Source: Bradyrhizobium symbiodeficiens (GTDB lineage Bacteria; Pseudomonadota; Alphaproteobacteria; Rhizobiales; Xanthobacteraceae). Taken from it: DNA of 64,000 nucleotides. The stretch lies in assembly GCF_002266465.3 (NCBI RefSeq), contig NZ_CP029427.2, forward strand, positions 1,056,501 through 1,120,500, given 5' to 3'. Under the pieces are notes generated by a model. It was not told the DNA's origin, did not search any database, and saw nothing but the letters and a program-made list of their open reading frames with translations. This document shows positions 45,483 through 56,005 of this stretch, piece by piece; position 1 is the stretch's first letter, and the number at the start of each line of letters is the position of its first letter. The position numbers and the translations under genes were made by a program.

Positions 45483-46694
45483 CTACTTCCACGCCGATTT
45501 GTCGGCGTCCCAGCGCTGCCCCTTCAGCTCCTTGGCTAGCGCTTCAATCGAACCGTTGTCGTCGGGCTGATCGCCTTCCTCGTCGACCGAGGCATCGTCG
45601 GAGAGATTGAGCTTGGCGCCGCTGCTCTCATCAGTGGTCGTCGTCGCGGGGCTGCCGATCCAGAGCATGAGCTTGTCGGTCGTGCCGGGCTTGTCGGGCG
45701 AGACGAGCCCCGCAACCTCGATCGTGTCGGTGAGATCGAGTGCGGGGAAATCCGGGTTCGGCCGCTTGAACACCAGCTTGAGCTTGCCCGTGGCGGGGTT
45801 GAAGCTCTGCGACGCCGGCTTTGCCGCGAGCGTCCGGCTCAAAACGTTCGCAACAGCGGCCGCGAGCTTGTCCTTGCTGATCTTGTCGCCCTCGCGCCAG
45901 TCGGCTGCGGCGAAGCGGATGGTGCGGTCCATCTCGGTCATGCCCGCGGTCCAGCCCGCGGCGGTGACGCCCGGCATCGCCTTGAACTTCGCCAGCAGCG
46001 CTCCGGCGCGCTCGGGATCGACCGACATGCTGATGGTCTGCTCGCCCGCACGCAGCGCATCGCAGCCGACGGTGAGGCTCGCCAGCGTCACCTCGACGGC
46101 CTGGCCCTTCAGGCTCTTCAGGAAGTCGGTCGCGGCGTCGAGCTTGACCTTGACCGCGATCGCTTCCGGCGAGACGTCGGTGAAATCCTTCGGCTGCGGC
46201 GTGATGCCGTCGTCGGAGGTCTGGTTGTCCTGAAATTCCTTCTCGCTGAGATCGGAATTGTCGGACGAGGTCACCTCGGTCACCACCTGGCCGATGCTGA
46301 TCTGGCCGCGGAATTCGAAACTGTCCCCGGCCTGCTTGCGCAGCAGCTTGACGCTGACCGGCGCCTTCTCGCCGACGCTCTGCGTGGTGCCGGTCAGGGT
46401 CTGGCCCGCGACCTGGAGATTGACGACGAAGCGGTCCTTGCGGTCGGAATTCTTGGCGACGGGATAGCAGACGTCGAGCACCGCTGCCGTCACCGTCTTG
46501 CCTTGGCGCGTCTCCTTCAGGATCACGTCGGCATTGCCGTCCATCAGCCCGTCGATCGAGGTGAAATAGCGTGTCTCCGGACCACTGGGCGTCGTGGTCT
46601 TGGGCGACAGCTTCATCTGGGCGGAAACGGGATGCGGAGAAGCTGCAAGCAGAGCCGCAAAAAGGGCTGTCGAACAAACCAGAAGCGCACGCAT
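45483..46694 (-). CDS. Secreted hypothetical protein
   Basis: 403 residues. Signal peptide MRALLVCSTALFAALLAASP..SA. The mature part is a soluble beta-rich protein (for example RYFTSIDGLMDGNADVILKE, VSVKLLRKQAGDSFEFRGQISIG) with an acidic C-terminal stretch. Only a few Cys, no catalytic motif recognised. It may be a periplasmic or extracellular protein, and no family is recognised. Convergent with the META-domain gene. Confidence 0.8.
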   Translation of the reverse strand: MRALLVCSTALFAALLAASPHPVSAQMKLSPKTTTPSGPETRYFTSIDGLMDGNADVILKETRQGKTVTAAVLDVCYPVAKNSDRKDRFVVNLQVAGQTLTGTTQSVGEKAPVSVKLLRKQAGDSFEFRGQISIGQVVTEVTSSDNSDLSEKEFQDNQTSDDGITPQPKDFTDVSPEAIAVKVKLDAATDFLKSLKGQAVEVTLASLTVGCDALRAGEQTISMSVDPERAGALLAKFKAMPGVTAAGWTAGMTEMDRTIRFAAADWREGDKISKDKLAAAVANVLSRTLAAKPASQSFNPATGKLKLVFKRPNPDFPALDLTDTIEVAGLVSPDKPGTTDKLMLWIGSPATTTTDESSGAKLNLSDDASVDEEGDQPDDNGSIEALAKELKGQRWDADKSAWK

Positions 46695-46861
46695 CGATGA
46701 AATCCTCGCGCAACGGGGATGATTCGGACCCGGAGGACCGCGTTAGCGCAAAGTGCGAAGCGGTTTTCCGAGAGGATCATGCCCAAACAATTCGAATCGG
46801 CGCGTCACCGTAGTTGGTTTCGGCCGTCGGTTGAATCGGAAAGCGGAGGGGCAGGGTCGGC

Positions 46862-46890
46862 AAAAAAGAAGGCCGCCCGGAGGCGGCCTT
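46862..46890 (-). terminator. Rho-independent terminator of groEL
   Basis: Stem AAGGCCGCC (46869-46877) with GGCGGCCTT (46882-46890) and, on the minus strand, a T-run from the A-tract at 46862-46867. Confidence 0.9.
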
Positions 46891-46915
46891 CGCAATGCTG
46901 TAATGGAACGGAGGC

Positions 46916-48684
<1,769 letters not shown>

Positions 48685-48719
48685 AATGAAGCATTCAGCG
48701 GCTGTTCAGGCGGGTGGCC

Positions 48720-49016
48720 TTAAGCCAGTACGCCCATGATGTCCGACTCCTTCATGATCAGGAGCTCTTCGTTGTCGATCTTGACCTCGGTGCCCGACCA
48801 TTTGCCGAACAGCACGCGGTCGCCGACCTTGAGGTCGATCGGGGTCAGCTTGCCGGTCTCGTCGCGGCCGCCGGGGCCGACGGCGACGATTTCGCCCTGG
48901 GACGGCTTTTCCTTGGCGCTGTCCGGAATGATGATGCCGCCCTTGGTCTTTTCCTCGGCGTCGATACGTTTGACCACGACACGGTCATGCAGCGGACGAA
49001 ATTTGGATTTAGCCAT
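48720..49016 (-). CDS. groES: Co-chaperonin GroES
   Basis: 98 residues. [33 protein letters not shown] includes the mobile loop region (about 20-35), and the C-terminal half [31 protein letters not shown] is typical. It caps GroEL as a heptamer. First gene of the groESL operon. Confidence 0.98.
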   Translation of the reverse strand: MAKSKFRPLHDRVVVKRIDAEEKTKGGIIIPDSAKEKPSQGEIVAVGPGGRDETGKLTPIDLKVGDRVLFGKWSGTEVKIDNEELLIMKESDIMGVLA

Positions 49017-49109
49017 GACGTTTCCCTTTGGAGGCTCGCTTCGGAGGTAGTGGAAGTGGGTGGGGCGGCGCTTCCGCCCACCCCCTATCCCAGGGATCGA
49101 ACGGCGCGC

Positions 49110-49136
49110 TTAGCAATCGGGCTTTCCGAGTGCTAA
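49110..49136. promoter_or_regulatory. CIRCE element (HrcA operator)
   Basis: TTAGCAATC-N9-GAGTGCTAA. The consensus arm is TTAGCACTC, so one base differs in the left arm. It lies between the promoter and groES, at the expected transcription start side. HrcA should repress groESL from here at normal temperature. Confidence 0.92.
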
Positions 49137-49147
49137 TAGTGGGCCCG

Positions 49148-49176
49148 GAAATATGGCTTGGCCGCGATCCTGTCAA
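49148..49176 (-). promoter_or_regulatory. groESL promoter
   Basis: On the minus strand TTGACA (49176-49171), 17-bp spacer, TATTTC (49153-49148). It directs transcription into the CIRCE element and groES. Confidence 0.7.
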
Positions 49177-49332
49177 GCAAAGGTGGTTAAGCGATTGGTG
49201 AGGCGGATATAGGATGGTGGTATTGGAAACTTGTTCGGGGCGCCGGCGTATCAAAGGACGCCATTGCTCCGGCAGCGTTTTTACGCTTGGCTGCAGGAGG
49301 GGTGCGGCCATGGTCTTGTCCGGGGGAATGCC

Positions 49333-49854
49333 ATGATCAATTCAGCTCACGCGCGCACGGTTGCCAATCTGGCCGCCGCCTCTTGTCTGGCGCTGCTGCT
49401 GGGCGCCTGCGGCGGCGGCATGAGCCTGCCGTCCTTCTCGTCGTCCTCGCCGCCGCCCGAAGCCGAGCCTGGCACCGCCCCGGAAATGCCCGCGACCATT
49501 CGCGCCGACGAGATCGTCGGCCGCTGGGGTCTCGCCTCGTTCCAGAACCCGGCCGACCGCGCCCGCACCGAGGCCGCCGCCCGGGCCCAGTGCAAAAATC
49601 CCTACGTGATCACCGCCGGCTCCTCCGGCGGCGTGATCATGCATCTGGCCGACCAGGCAACCCCGCAGGAGCTGCGGCTGAAGGGGTCGCCGAGCGGCAA
49701 GAACTACATCGGACCGGCGGGCCCGACCCCCGGCGAGCAGGATCGCGAGATCGTCTCCTTCGACGGCCGCGTCCTGATCACCCGCTTCATCGACAAGGAC
49801 GCCGCCACCCGCTACGGCAACATGGTCTACGTCCGCTGCGCGCCGCGGGCGTGA
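49333..49854 (+). CDS. Putative lipoprotein
   Basis: 173 residues from ATG 49333 with GGGGGAA upstream. A lipobox (LLLGAC) ends the signal near residue 25, so the mature N-terminal Cys is lipidated. A Ser/Pro-rich linker follows, then a domain with IRADEIVGRWGLASFQNP, ARTEAAARAQCKNPYVI and RYGNMVYVRC. The domain is reminiscent of small beta-barrel lipoproteins such as AprI-type inhibitors, but I would not assign it. Confidence 0.8.
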   Translation: MINSAHARTVANLAAASCLALLLGACGGGMSLPSFSSSSPPPEAEPGTAPEMPATIRADEIVGRWGLASFQNPADRARTEAAARAQCKNPYVITAGSSGGVIMHLADQATPQELRLKGSPSGKNYIGPAGPTPGEQDREIVSFDGRVLITRFIDKDAATRYGNMVYVRCAPRA

Positions 49855-49864
49855 TTTCTACTCC

Positions 49865-49960
49865 GTCATTCCGGGGCGGTCCGCAGGACCGAACCCGGAA
49901 TCTCGAGATTCTCAGGTGCGCAAGTGCGCACCAAAGTTCACGCTTCGCGTGCGGAATGAC
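49865..49960. repeat. Intergenic repeat, family D
   Basis: Ends GTCATTCCGGG and GCGGAATGAC are inverted, with inner hairpins (GGTCCGCAGGACC, GGTGCGCAAGTGCGCACC). This GTCATTCCGGGGCG type is, from memory, very common in Bradyrhizobium. It follows the lipoprotein gene. Confidence 0.75.
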
Positions 49961-49987
49961 AGCGTGAGATAGCTTCCCAAAACAAAA

Positions 49988-50012
49988 AAACGCCGGCTTT
50001 CGCCGGCGTTTT
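49988..50012. terminator. Bidirectional terminator (lipoprotein gene / cheZ)
   Basis: AAACGCCGGC-TTTC-GCCGGCGTTT with an A-run on the left and a T-run on the right, so it can terminate in both directions. Confidence 0.9.
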
Positions 50013-50035
50013 GTTTTTCTGTCTCTCGCGCCCGC

Positions 50036-50824
50036 TCAGTCGAACAGCGCGTCGATGTCGTCCTGCGAGGCGTGGCCGACGTCGCCGGCGAGCTTGGGGC
50101 CGTTGAGAAGCTTGTCGTCCTCGCTGCGATTGTCGGCCTGCGGAACGACGTGGGCCTTGATCGCGTCGACGCCGCCCCAGATGTCCATCATCGAGTTGAT
50201 GTGCTGCTCGATGAACTTCATCGTAGCCATGACCTTGCTGATACGCTGGCCGGTCAGGTCCTGGAAGTTGCAGGCCTCGAAGATCGAGATGACGCGTTCC
50301 TGGATGTCGTCGGCGAGCCGCTTCTGCTGGTCGACCGAGTCCACCTTCGACATTGCGCTGGCGGCCTGGTCTATCGATTCCGCGGCTTCGAGGATCTGTT
50401 GGGTCGCCTGCTCGGTGCCGCCGACCACCGCGCCGAGCTCGCCATTGACCTTGGCCATTTCGCCGCCATCGAAGCTCTTGCCGTGCAGCGTCGCGATTTC
50501 GCGCTTGGTGCGGTCGATGGCGTCATGGATCAGGTCGAGCTCGACCTTGAGCTTTTCGCACTGCTCGATCTGGGCCCGATAGGTTTCGAGCATGGTCCGA
50601 GCCTCGGAGAGCTCATGGGCGGTGGAGGCGTCGATCGCCGCCATGGCTGCGCTGCCGGACAAGGGCGCTGGCACGCTGCCCTTCGCCATCTGTGCGCGGA
50701 TCGCGCGCAGCTCCGCCATGATCTCGCTATGCATCGGGATTGCCTCTTCAGATACGTCAAAACTCGGCATCTCGCCGCCACCAGCGATATCCTCGACGCG
50801 AAAACGTTTGCGGTGAACAGCCAT
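50036..50824 (-). CDS. cheZ: Protein phosphatase CheZ
   Basis: 262 residues from ATG 50824 with GGGGGAG upstream. Long helical hairpin; the active motif is IFEACNFQDLTGQRISKVMATMKFIEQHI (Gln in DLTGQ is the CheY-P phosphatase residue) and the C-terminus VGHASQDDIDALFD matches the CheY-docking tail (DIDxLF). It dephosphorylates CheY-P. Alphaproteobacteria with CheZ usually keep it apart from the main che operon, as here. Confidence 0.93.
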   Translation of the reverse strand: MAVHRKRFRVEDIAGGGEMPSFDVSEEAIPMHSEIMAELRAIRAQMAKGSVPAPLSGSAAMAAIDASTAHELSEARTMLETYRAQIEQCEKLKVELDLIHDAIDRTKREIATLHGKSFDGGEMAKVNGELGAVVGGTEQATQQILEAAESIDQAASAMSKVDSVDQQKRLADDIQERVISIFEACNFQDLTGQRISKVMATMKFIEQHINSMMDIWGGVDAIKAHVVPQADNRSEDDKLLNGPKLAGDVGHASQDDIDALFD

Positions 50825-50997
50825 CAGGATACTCCCCCACCTCACTCACGCGTCTTTGTAGGCAGAAGCGATTTAACACGAAGTTCACGGCCGGAACTGT
50901 TGTGCGGTTGCAGGCGACGGCGTGCAAAGAAGCGATTAACCATGGCCGTGCAGCGTTCATCGAAAATAAACGCTGATCGCCAAATTGGCCCCTCGCT

Positions 50998-51072
50998 CGC
51001 GACGTGGTGAATCAAAACGCGGCTTCCGTTTACCAAACAAAACGCCTTTTGCTTTTTATTGACCACGTCGCG
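50998..51072. other. 11-bp perfect inverted repeat with 53-nt loop
   Basis: CGCGACGTGGT (50998-51008) and ACCACGTCGCG (51062-51072) enclose an AT-rich 53-nt loop with several AAAACGC-like runs (for example 51015-51020, 51041-51046). It lies 66 bp upstream of the L,D-transpeptidase start and 173 bp upstream of the divergent cheZ. Too long-looped for a standard terminator. Could be a regulator looping site, an sRNA or a 5' leader structure. Confidence 0.45.
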
Positions 51073-51138
51073 GACGCCGATCAGCCATCAGCTCGCCACG
51101 GCGCATGTGATCTAGACGAAACAGTACAGAGTACGTCG

Positions 51139-51948
51139 ATGTTCAAGAAAATGTCTGTTGCGCTGCTCGGCAGCGCTTGCACCTTCATTGCCGGCGCAAA
51201 CAGTGCCAGCGCCTTCGACAATTCGGTGCCGAACGATCCGCCCGCGGTGCTCTACCAGCCGCAGGTGCCGCCGGCGCCGGTGCGCGTCGCCTCCAATGCG
51301 AACATGGGCGGCGGCTTCATCGAGTTCCTGTTCGGCGACGGCCCCGGCCGCGGTCCGGCCTACGCGCCCGAGCAGCCGGTCTATCAACAACAGCCCGGCT
51401 ATTACGACCAGCGCCGCCTGCCGCCGATGGGCGAGCCGCAGCAGGGTGGATATCAGCAAGGCGCGGTTCAGCAGGAGGCGGCGGACCCGCGGCAGCGTCA
51501 GTTCGATCCGAGGTTCGAGAAACAATCTGTTGACTATAGCGGCAAGGAAAGTGCCGGCACCATCGTGGTCGATACCCCGAACAAGTTCCTCTATCTCGTC
51601 GAGGGCAATGGCAGGGCGATGCGCTACGGCATCGGCGTCGGGCGTCCCGGCTTCACCTGGTCCGGCGTGAAGGCGATCACGGCCAAGCGCGAATGGCCGG
51701 ACTGGACGCCGCCGGCGGAAATGATCGCGCGTCGTCCTGATTTGCCGAGGCACATGGAAGGCGGACCGGAGAACCCGCTCGGCGCCCGCGCGATGTATCT
51801 GGGCTCGACCCTCTATCGCATCCACGGCTCCAACGAGCCCTGGACCATCGGCACCAACGTCTCCTCGGGCTGTATCCGGATGCGCAACGAAGACGTCATC
51901 GACCTCTACGGCCGCGTCAATGTCGGCACCAAGGTCGTGGTGATGTAG
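51139..51948 (+). CDS. L,D-transpeptidase (YkuD domain)
   Basis: 269 residues from ATG 51139. Signal peptide (MFKKMSVALLGSACTFIAGANSASA) and a Gln/Pro-rich linker precede the YkuD domain (about 140-265). The catalytic region is IHGSNEPWTIGTNVSSGCIRMRNEDVIDLYGRV, with the HGxx..SxGCIRM motif intact. It makes 3-3 peptidoglycan crosslinks or links outer-membrane proteins to the wall. Upstream lies an unusual inverted repeat. Confidence 0.94.
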   Translation: MFKKMSVALLGSACTFIAGANSASAFDNSVPNDPPAVLYQPQVPPAPVRVASNANMGGGFIEFLFGDGPGRGPAYAPEQPVYQQQPGYYDQRRLPPMGEPQQGGYQQGAVQQEAADPRQRQFDPRFEKQSVDYSGKESAGTIVVDTPNKFLYLVEGNGRAMRYGIGVGRPGFTWSGVKAITAKREWPDWTPPAEMIARRPDLPRHMEGGPENPLGARAMYLGSTLYRIHGSNEPWTIGTNVSSGCIRMRNEDVIDLYGRVNVGTKVVVM

Positions 51949-52025
51949 CCAGGCGCTCGCCGCTCACTTGCTCCGCAACGTGCGGAGGAAGAGCGATGAC
52001 CAAGGACCAAGGACCCTGAAATGAA

Positions 52026-52050
52026 AACGGCCGCCTCTTGGGCGGCCGTT
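52026..52050. terminator. Bidirectional-looking terminator
   Basis: AACGGCCGCC (52026-52035), loop TCTTG, GGCGGCCGTT (52041-52050). Stem is perfect with weak flanking T/A runs. It lies between the L,D-transpeptidase and DUF2076 stop codons. Confidence 0.75.
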
Positions 52051-52076
52051 GTTGTTCGTAGCGCGGCACAGCAACC

Positions 52077-52919
52077 TTACGCGTAGTCGCTGCCGCCATC
52101 GTCGTCGCCGCCGAAATCGCTGTCGTCGGCCACGTCCGTATTGCCGTCGTCGTTGTTGTCGCCGTAGTTCTGATCGTTGTCGTTATGATCGTTGTTCGCC
52201 TGGTCGGAGAAGCCCTGGCGGGACTCGCGGTTCGAGCCGATGTCGTTGAGGCCGGCATCGCGCGCGAGCGAGCCGTCGGACTGATCGCTGCCGCCCCAAG
52301 GACTTCCACCAGCGCTGCGGTCGCCGAGGGCATTGGTGTCGCCGAAGGCCTGCTGATGCGATCCGCCCATCATGCCGCGGATGCTGGAGAGCAGCAGCGA
52401 GCCGCCAACGACACCGGCGGCAGCTGCCGCCGCCGTGCCGAGGAACGAGCCGCCGCCACCGCCCATCGGCGGTGCGCCATATCCCTGACCCGGGCCCGGG
52501 CCCGGACCGGGACCTTGGCCGTAAGCCTGTCCGTAAGGCGGCTGGCCGTAGCCCGGCTGGGTCTGCTGCATCGCTCCGCCGCTGTTCCAGACCGGCCGCG
52601 CGTCCCGCGGCGGCACGTTCGGAACCGAGCCGCGCGAGGGGCTTCCGCCGAACAGCGTGTCGCGCATGGTGTCGAGGAAGCCGCCGGACTGCGCCTGCTC
52701 GGGCGCGTGGGCCGCCTCCAGCTCCTGGATGCGGTTATGGGCGCGCTTCAGCGCCTCGTCCTGCAGCAGCGTGGTCTGCACCAGCGCGTAGACCGCGCCG
52801 GGCGCCTTGCGCAGCCCGTCGGAGATCGCGGCGATCGCGTCGGGATCGCGCGGTGCATTTTCCAGCTTCGAAAGCCGGTCGAAAAGGTCGTCGACGAGCT
52901 GGCGTTCCTGCGGCGTCAT
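52077..52919 (-). CDS. DUF2076 family protein
   Basis: 280 residues from ATG 52919 with AAGGAG upstream. The N-terminus MTPQERQLVDDLFDRLSKLE is typical of DUF2076, followed by a coiled-coil-like helix, a Gly/Pro/Gln/Tyr-rich middle (about 120-155), a Gly/Ala-rich hydrophobic segment (about 155-185, possible membrane association), and a very acidic Asp/Asn/Gly tail. Likely a periplasmic or membrane-linked protein; role unknown. Confidence 0.9.
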   Translation of the reverse strand: MTPQERQLVDDLFDRLSKLENAPRDPDAIAAISDGLRKAPGAVYALVQTTLLQDEALKRAHNRIQELEAAHAPEQAQSGGFLDTMRDTLFGGSPSRGSVPNVPPRDARPVWNSGGAMQQTQPGYGQPPYGQAYGQGPGPGPGPGQGYGAPPMGGGGGSFLGTAAAAAAGVVGGSLLLSSIRGMMGGSHQQAFGDTNALGDRSAGGSPWGGSDQSDGSLARDAGLNDIGSNRESRQGFSDQANNDHNDNDQNYGDNNDDGNTDVADDSDFGGDDDGGSDYA

Positions 52920-53045
52920 GATCTGTCTCCTTCGCGCAAAACCAAGCGCGCAGGAGATGTAGGGTTCCATTGTGGCCCCAACAGTGCCGGCCGGATTAAA
53001 TTTCGGTATGCGACAAGCTGCCTCGCGGCCTGCTTTCCGCGGGCG

Positions 53046-53891
53046 TCATCCCAGCGTGGCGCCGCTGTCCGCCAGCAGACGCGCGAAGGCGTCACCTGAG
53101 AGATAGGCGTGCTCGCGTTCGCGGACATCCGTCATCGGGTCGAGGCCGGCGAGGACGTCGTCGACGAAGCCGGGATGGCACATCACGAGGCCGCCATCCG
53201 GCAAGCCTTCCAGGAATTGCCGCATCAGTTCGCCAAAATCGGCCGCCCGCGTGAAGTCATAGGCGCCGGCGAAGCCGGGGTTGAAGCTGAGGCCGGCGCT
53301 GCCGGCGCGGCGGCGGAATTGCGCGCTGAAAATATCGAGCACGATCGCCTTGGGTGAAGCGAGGCGCTGCTTGAGCGGCAGGTCGCGGCCGCCCTGGCGC
53401 ACCCAGGCGTTTGGCGCGCCTTCGCTGACCGCTTCGACAAAGCCGTCGCGCACCTGCGGATAGAGCTGCACATGCTGATGGCCGTCGACGAAGTCGGGCA
53501 CCCGGCCGAACGCATCGGCAAAGGCAGCGAGCTGCGCCTTCACCTCGTTGCGGAAGAACTCGCGGTCGAGCCGCCGCAGAACGCCTGCGCGCAGCAGCTT
53601 CGGAAACGGCATGAACATGTCGCCGTCGAGCGGCCTGAAATGCATGGTGAGGGGGCGGAACGGCGCCGACAGCGTCACGTGCAATCCGATCGCGCAGCGC
53701 GGGCTAACCTTCGCGGATGCCTGGAGCGCTTCGATCTCGCTGCGCTCGACCGCCGGGCCCACCATCATCACCGAGGTGGCGTTGAGGCGGCCGCGTTCGA
53801 TCAGGTCGCGGATGGCGCGGTTGACGCCCGGGCTGATGCCGTAATCGTCGGCACAGAGCCAGATCCGCCGCAGGCCCGCGGCCGCGCTCAT
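53046..53891 (-). CDS. ChbG/YdjC-type carbohydrate deacetylase (NaxD/HpnK-like)
   Basis: 281 residues. Metal-site residues D15, D16 (ADDYG), H71 (LHVTLS) and H138/H140 (DGHQHVQL) are all present. This family includes ChbG, HpnK and Francisella NaxD, which removes acetyl from undecaprenyl-phosphate-GalNAc. The start overlaps the stop of the upstream GT2 gene by 4 bp (53888-53891), so both are translated together and probably act on the same polyprenyl sugar. Confidence 0.9.
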   Translation of the reverse strand: MSAAAGLRRIWLCADDYGISPGVNRAIRDLIERGRLNATSVMMVGPAVERSEIEALQASAKVSPRCAIGLHVTLSAPFRPLTMHFRPLDGDMFMPFPKLLRAGVLRRLDREFFRNEVKAQLAAFADAFGRVPDFVDGHQHVQLYPQVRDGFVEAVSEGAPNAWVRQGGRDLPLKQRLASPKAIVLDIFSAQFRRRAGSAGLSFNPGFAGAYDFTRAADFGELMRQFLEGLPDGGLVMCHPGFVDDVLAGLDPMTDVREREHAYLSGDAFARLLADSGATLG

Positions 53892-54925
53892 TCGGCGGCC
53901 GTCCTCTTCGCGGCGTCGTCGGCTTCGAAGTGCTTTTCACTGTGCTCGGCGACGAAGTAGATCGGGCGCGCCTTCATCTCGGAGAGGATCTTGCCGATGT
54001 ATTCGCCGACGATGCCGATCATGATGAGCTGCACGCCGCCGATCGTCATCAGCCCGATCACCAGCGAGGGATAGCCGGGCACCTGCTTGCCGGTCGTGAA
54101 CACCTCCCAGAGGATCGAAAGGCCGAACAGGAAAGCGCCGCCGGCGAGAATGACGCCGAGCAGGCTGGCAAAGCGCAACGGGGCGACCGAAAACGAGGTC
54201 AGACCTTCGATCGACAGGCCGAGCAGGCTTGCGGCATTGAAGGTGGTGACGCCATGGGCGCGCTCCGAAGGCTCATAATCGACGCGGATCTGGCGGAAGC
54301 CGATCCAACTGGCGAGGCCCTTGAAGAACCGGTTGCGCTCGGGCAGCTGCCTGAGCGCCGTGACCGCGCGCGGCGACAGCAGGCGGAAGTCGCCGGCGTC
54401 CTCGGGAATCTTCTGCCGTGCGCCCCAATTGATCAGCGCGTAGAAGCCGTGCACGGCGATCCGGCGCAAGAACGGCTCGTTGTCGCGATGTGCCTTGGCG
54501 GTGTAGACGACGTCATAGCCGTCATCGATCCAGTGCCGCACCAGCTGTTCGATCAGGGCCGGCGGATGCTGGCCGTCGCCGTCCATGAACATGACGGCGC
54601 CGAGCCGGGCATGGTCGAGGCCGGCCATCAGCGCCGCCTCCTTGCCGAAATTGCGCGACAGCGACACCACCTGGACGTCGATCGCGTCGGCCGGCAGCGC
54701 GCGGGCGATCGCCAGCGTCGCATCCTTGCTGCCGTCGTCGACATAGACGACCTCGCAAGCCAGCCGATAGCGCTCCCGCAAGGTCTTTGCGAGATCGCAG
54801 ATGCGCTGATGCAGACCGGCAAGGCCGGCCGCCTCGTTGTAGACGGGGACGACGATCGACAGTCCTTTTGCCGCGGCGGTGGCTGCGGTGGTCGTCATGC
54901 CGGAAACGTCAGAGCCCAGCGTCAT
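53888..54925 (-). CDS. Polyprenyl-phosphate glycosyltransferase (ArnC/FlmF2-like GT2)
   Basis: 345 residues. GT-A domain: SIVVPVYNEAAGL, CEVVYVDDGSKD, VMFMDGDGQHPP (metal-binding DxD region), EDAGDFRLLSPRAVTAL. Two C-terminal membrane helices (LRFASLLGVILAGGAFLFGLSILWEV and VIGLMTIGGVQLIMIGIVGEYIGKIL) with YIGKI-type ends are the hallmark of ArnC/GtrB enzymes. It should make a polyprenyl-phosphate sugar. Overlaps the deacetylase gene. Confidence 0.92.
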   Translation of the reverse strand: MTLGSDVSGMTTTAATAAAKGLSIVVPVYNEAAGLAGLHQRICDLAKTLRERYRLACEVVYVDDGSKDATLAIARALPADAIDVQVVSLSRNFGKEAALMAGLDHARLGAVMFMDGDGQHPPALIEQLVRHWIDDGYDVVYTAKAHRDNEPFLRRIAVHGFYALINWGARQKIPEDAGDFRLLSPRAVTALRQLPERNRFFKGLASWIGFRQIRVDYEPSERAHGVTTFNAASLLGLSIEGLTSFSVAPLRFASLLGVILAGGAFLFGLSILWEVFTTGKQVPGYPSLVIGLMTIGGVQLIMIGIVGEYIGKILSEMKARPIYFVAEHSEKHFEADDAAKRTAAE

Positions 54926-55024
54926 CGGTCAAGTCCCAGAGGCGTTCAAAGTCATCTCAACAGCATATGGTAGCTGCCGTTTGCTGTCGCAAAGCTGAAC
55001 GGTCAAGCTGAACGGACCTGGGGC

Positions 55025-56002
55025 TCACTGCCGCAGGAACGCCTCGAGCCTGGCGAACAGCGGGTTCTCCCGGTCGAACACGTAGTCGAGCGACGCCACC
55101 GAGACGGTCTCGGCGCCATGCTCGCGCAGGAAGCTTGCCAGCGCATAGAGCTGCCCCGGCGGGCAGTGCAACGTCAGCATGCCTGACGAGGTCGGCCCGC
55201 CGAACGGGGCCTCGACGCCGAACCGGCTGTGGGCTTCGCCGAGCATGGCGGCGTCGCATTGCCGGAAGCGGGTGCGGACCTCGCGGTATTTGTTGGCCCG
55301 CGCCCTTGCCGCGATGTGATCGAGGATGATTCGCGCGGTCTCTCGCGCCTGCGGCGTCCAGTCGGCCTCTTTCGAGGCGACCAGATTGGCCTGGCTGCGC
55401 AGGATCACGCCGTCGTCGAGCACCCGCAAGCCGTTGGCGGCGAGGGTTGCGCCCGTCGTGGTGATGTCGACGATCAGCTCGGCGCTGCCGGCCGCCGGCG
55501 CGCCTTCGGTTGCGCCGGTACTTTCAACGATGCGGTAATCGGTGATGCCGTGGCTCTGGAAGAAGGCGCGGGTGAGGTTGACGAACTTGGTTGCGACCCG
55601 CATCCGCATGTGATGCTGCTCGCGGAAGCCGGTGGTGACGTCGTCGAGATCGGCCATGGTGCGAACGTCGATCCAGGCCTGCGGCACCGCGACCACGACG
55701 TCGGCATAGCCGAAGCCGAGCCCATCGATCAGCGACACGCGCTTGTCGGCGTCCGCGATGTTCTCGCGCACCAGATCTTCCCCGGTGACGCCGAGATGGG
55801 CAAAACCGCGCGACAATTGCGAGGCGATCTCGCTCGCCGAGAGATAGGCGACCTCGACATGGTCGAGGCCTGCAAGCGTGCCGCGATAGTCGCGGGCGCC
55901 GCCGGCCTTCGACAGCTTGAGGCCGGCACGGGCGAAGAAGGCTTCGGTGTTTTCCTGCAGGCGGCCCTTGGAGGGAACGGCCAGGACGAATGGCGCGCTC
56001 AT
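55025..56002 (-). CDS. hisG: ATP phosphoribosyltransferase HisG
   Basis: 325 residues. [21 protein letters not shown] at the start, [10 protein letters not shown] and [24 protein letters not shown] are typical. First step of histidine synthesis (ATP + PRPP). At 325 residues it is far longer than short HisG (about 210) yet lies 3 bp downstream of hisZ, the partner usually needed only by the short form. The C-terminal ~100 residues include [28 protein letters not shown], an ACT-like-looking extension. Confidence 0.93.
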   Translation of the reverse strand: MSAPFVLAVPSKGRLQENTEAFFARAGLKLSKAGGARDYRGTLAGLDHVEVAYLSASEIASQLSRGFAHLGVTGEDLVRENIADADKRVSLIDGLGFGYADVVVAVPQAWIDVRTMADLDDVTTGFREQHHMRMRVATKFVNLTRAFFQSHGITDYRIVESTGATEGAPAAGSAELIVDITTTGATLAANGLRVLDDGVILRSQANLVASKEADWTPQARETARIILDHIAARARANKYREVRTRFRQCDAAMLGEAHSRFGVEAPFGGPTSSGMLTLHCPPGQLYALASFLREHGAETVSVASLDYVFDRENPLFARLEAFLRQ

Positions 56003-56005
56003 GAC

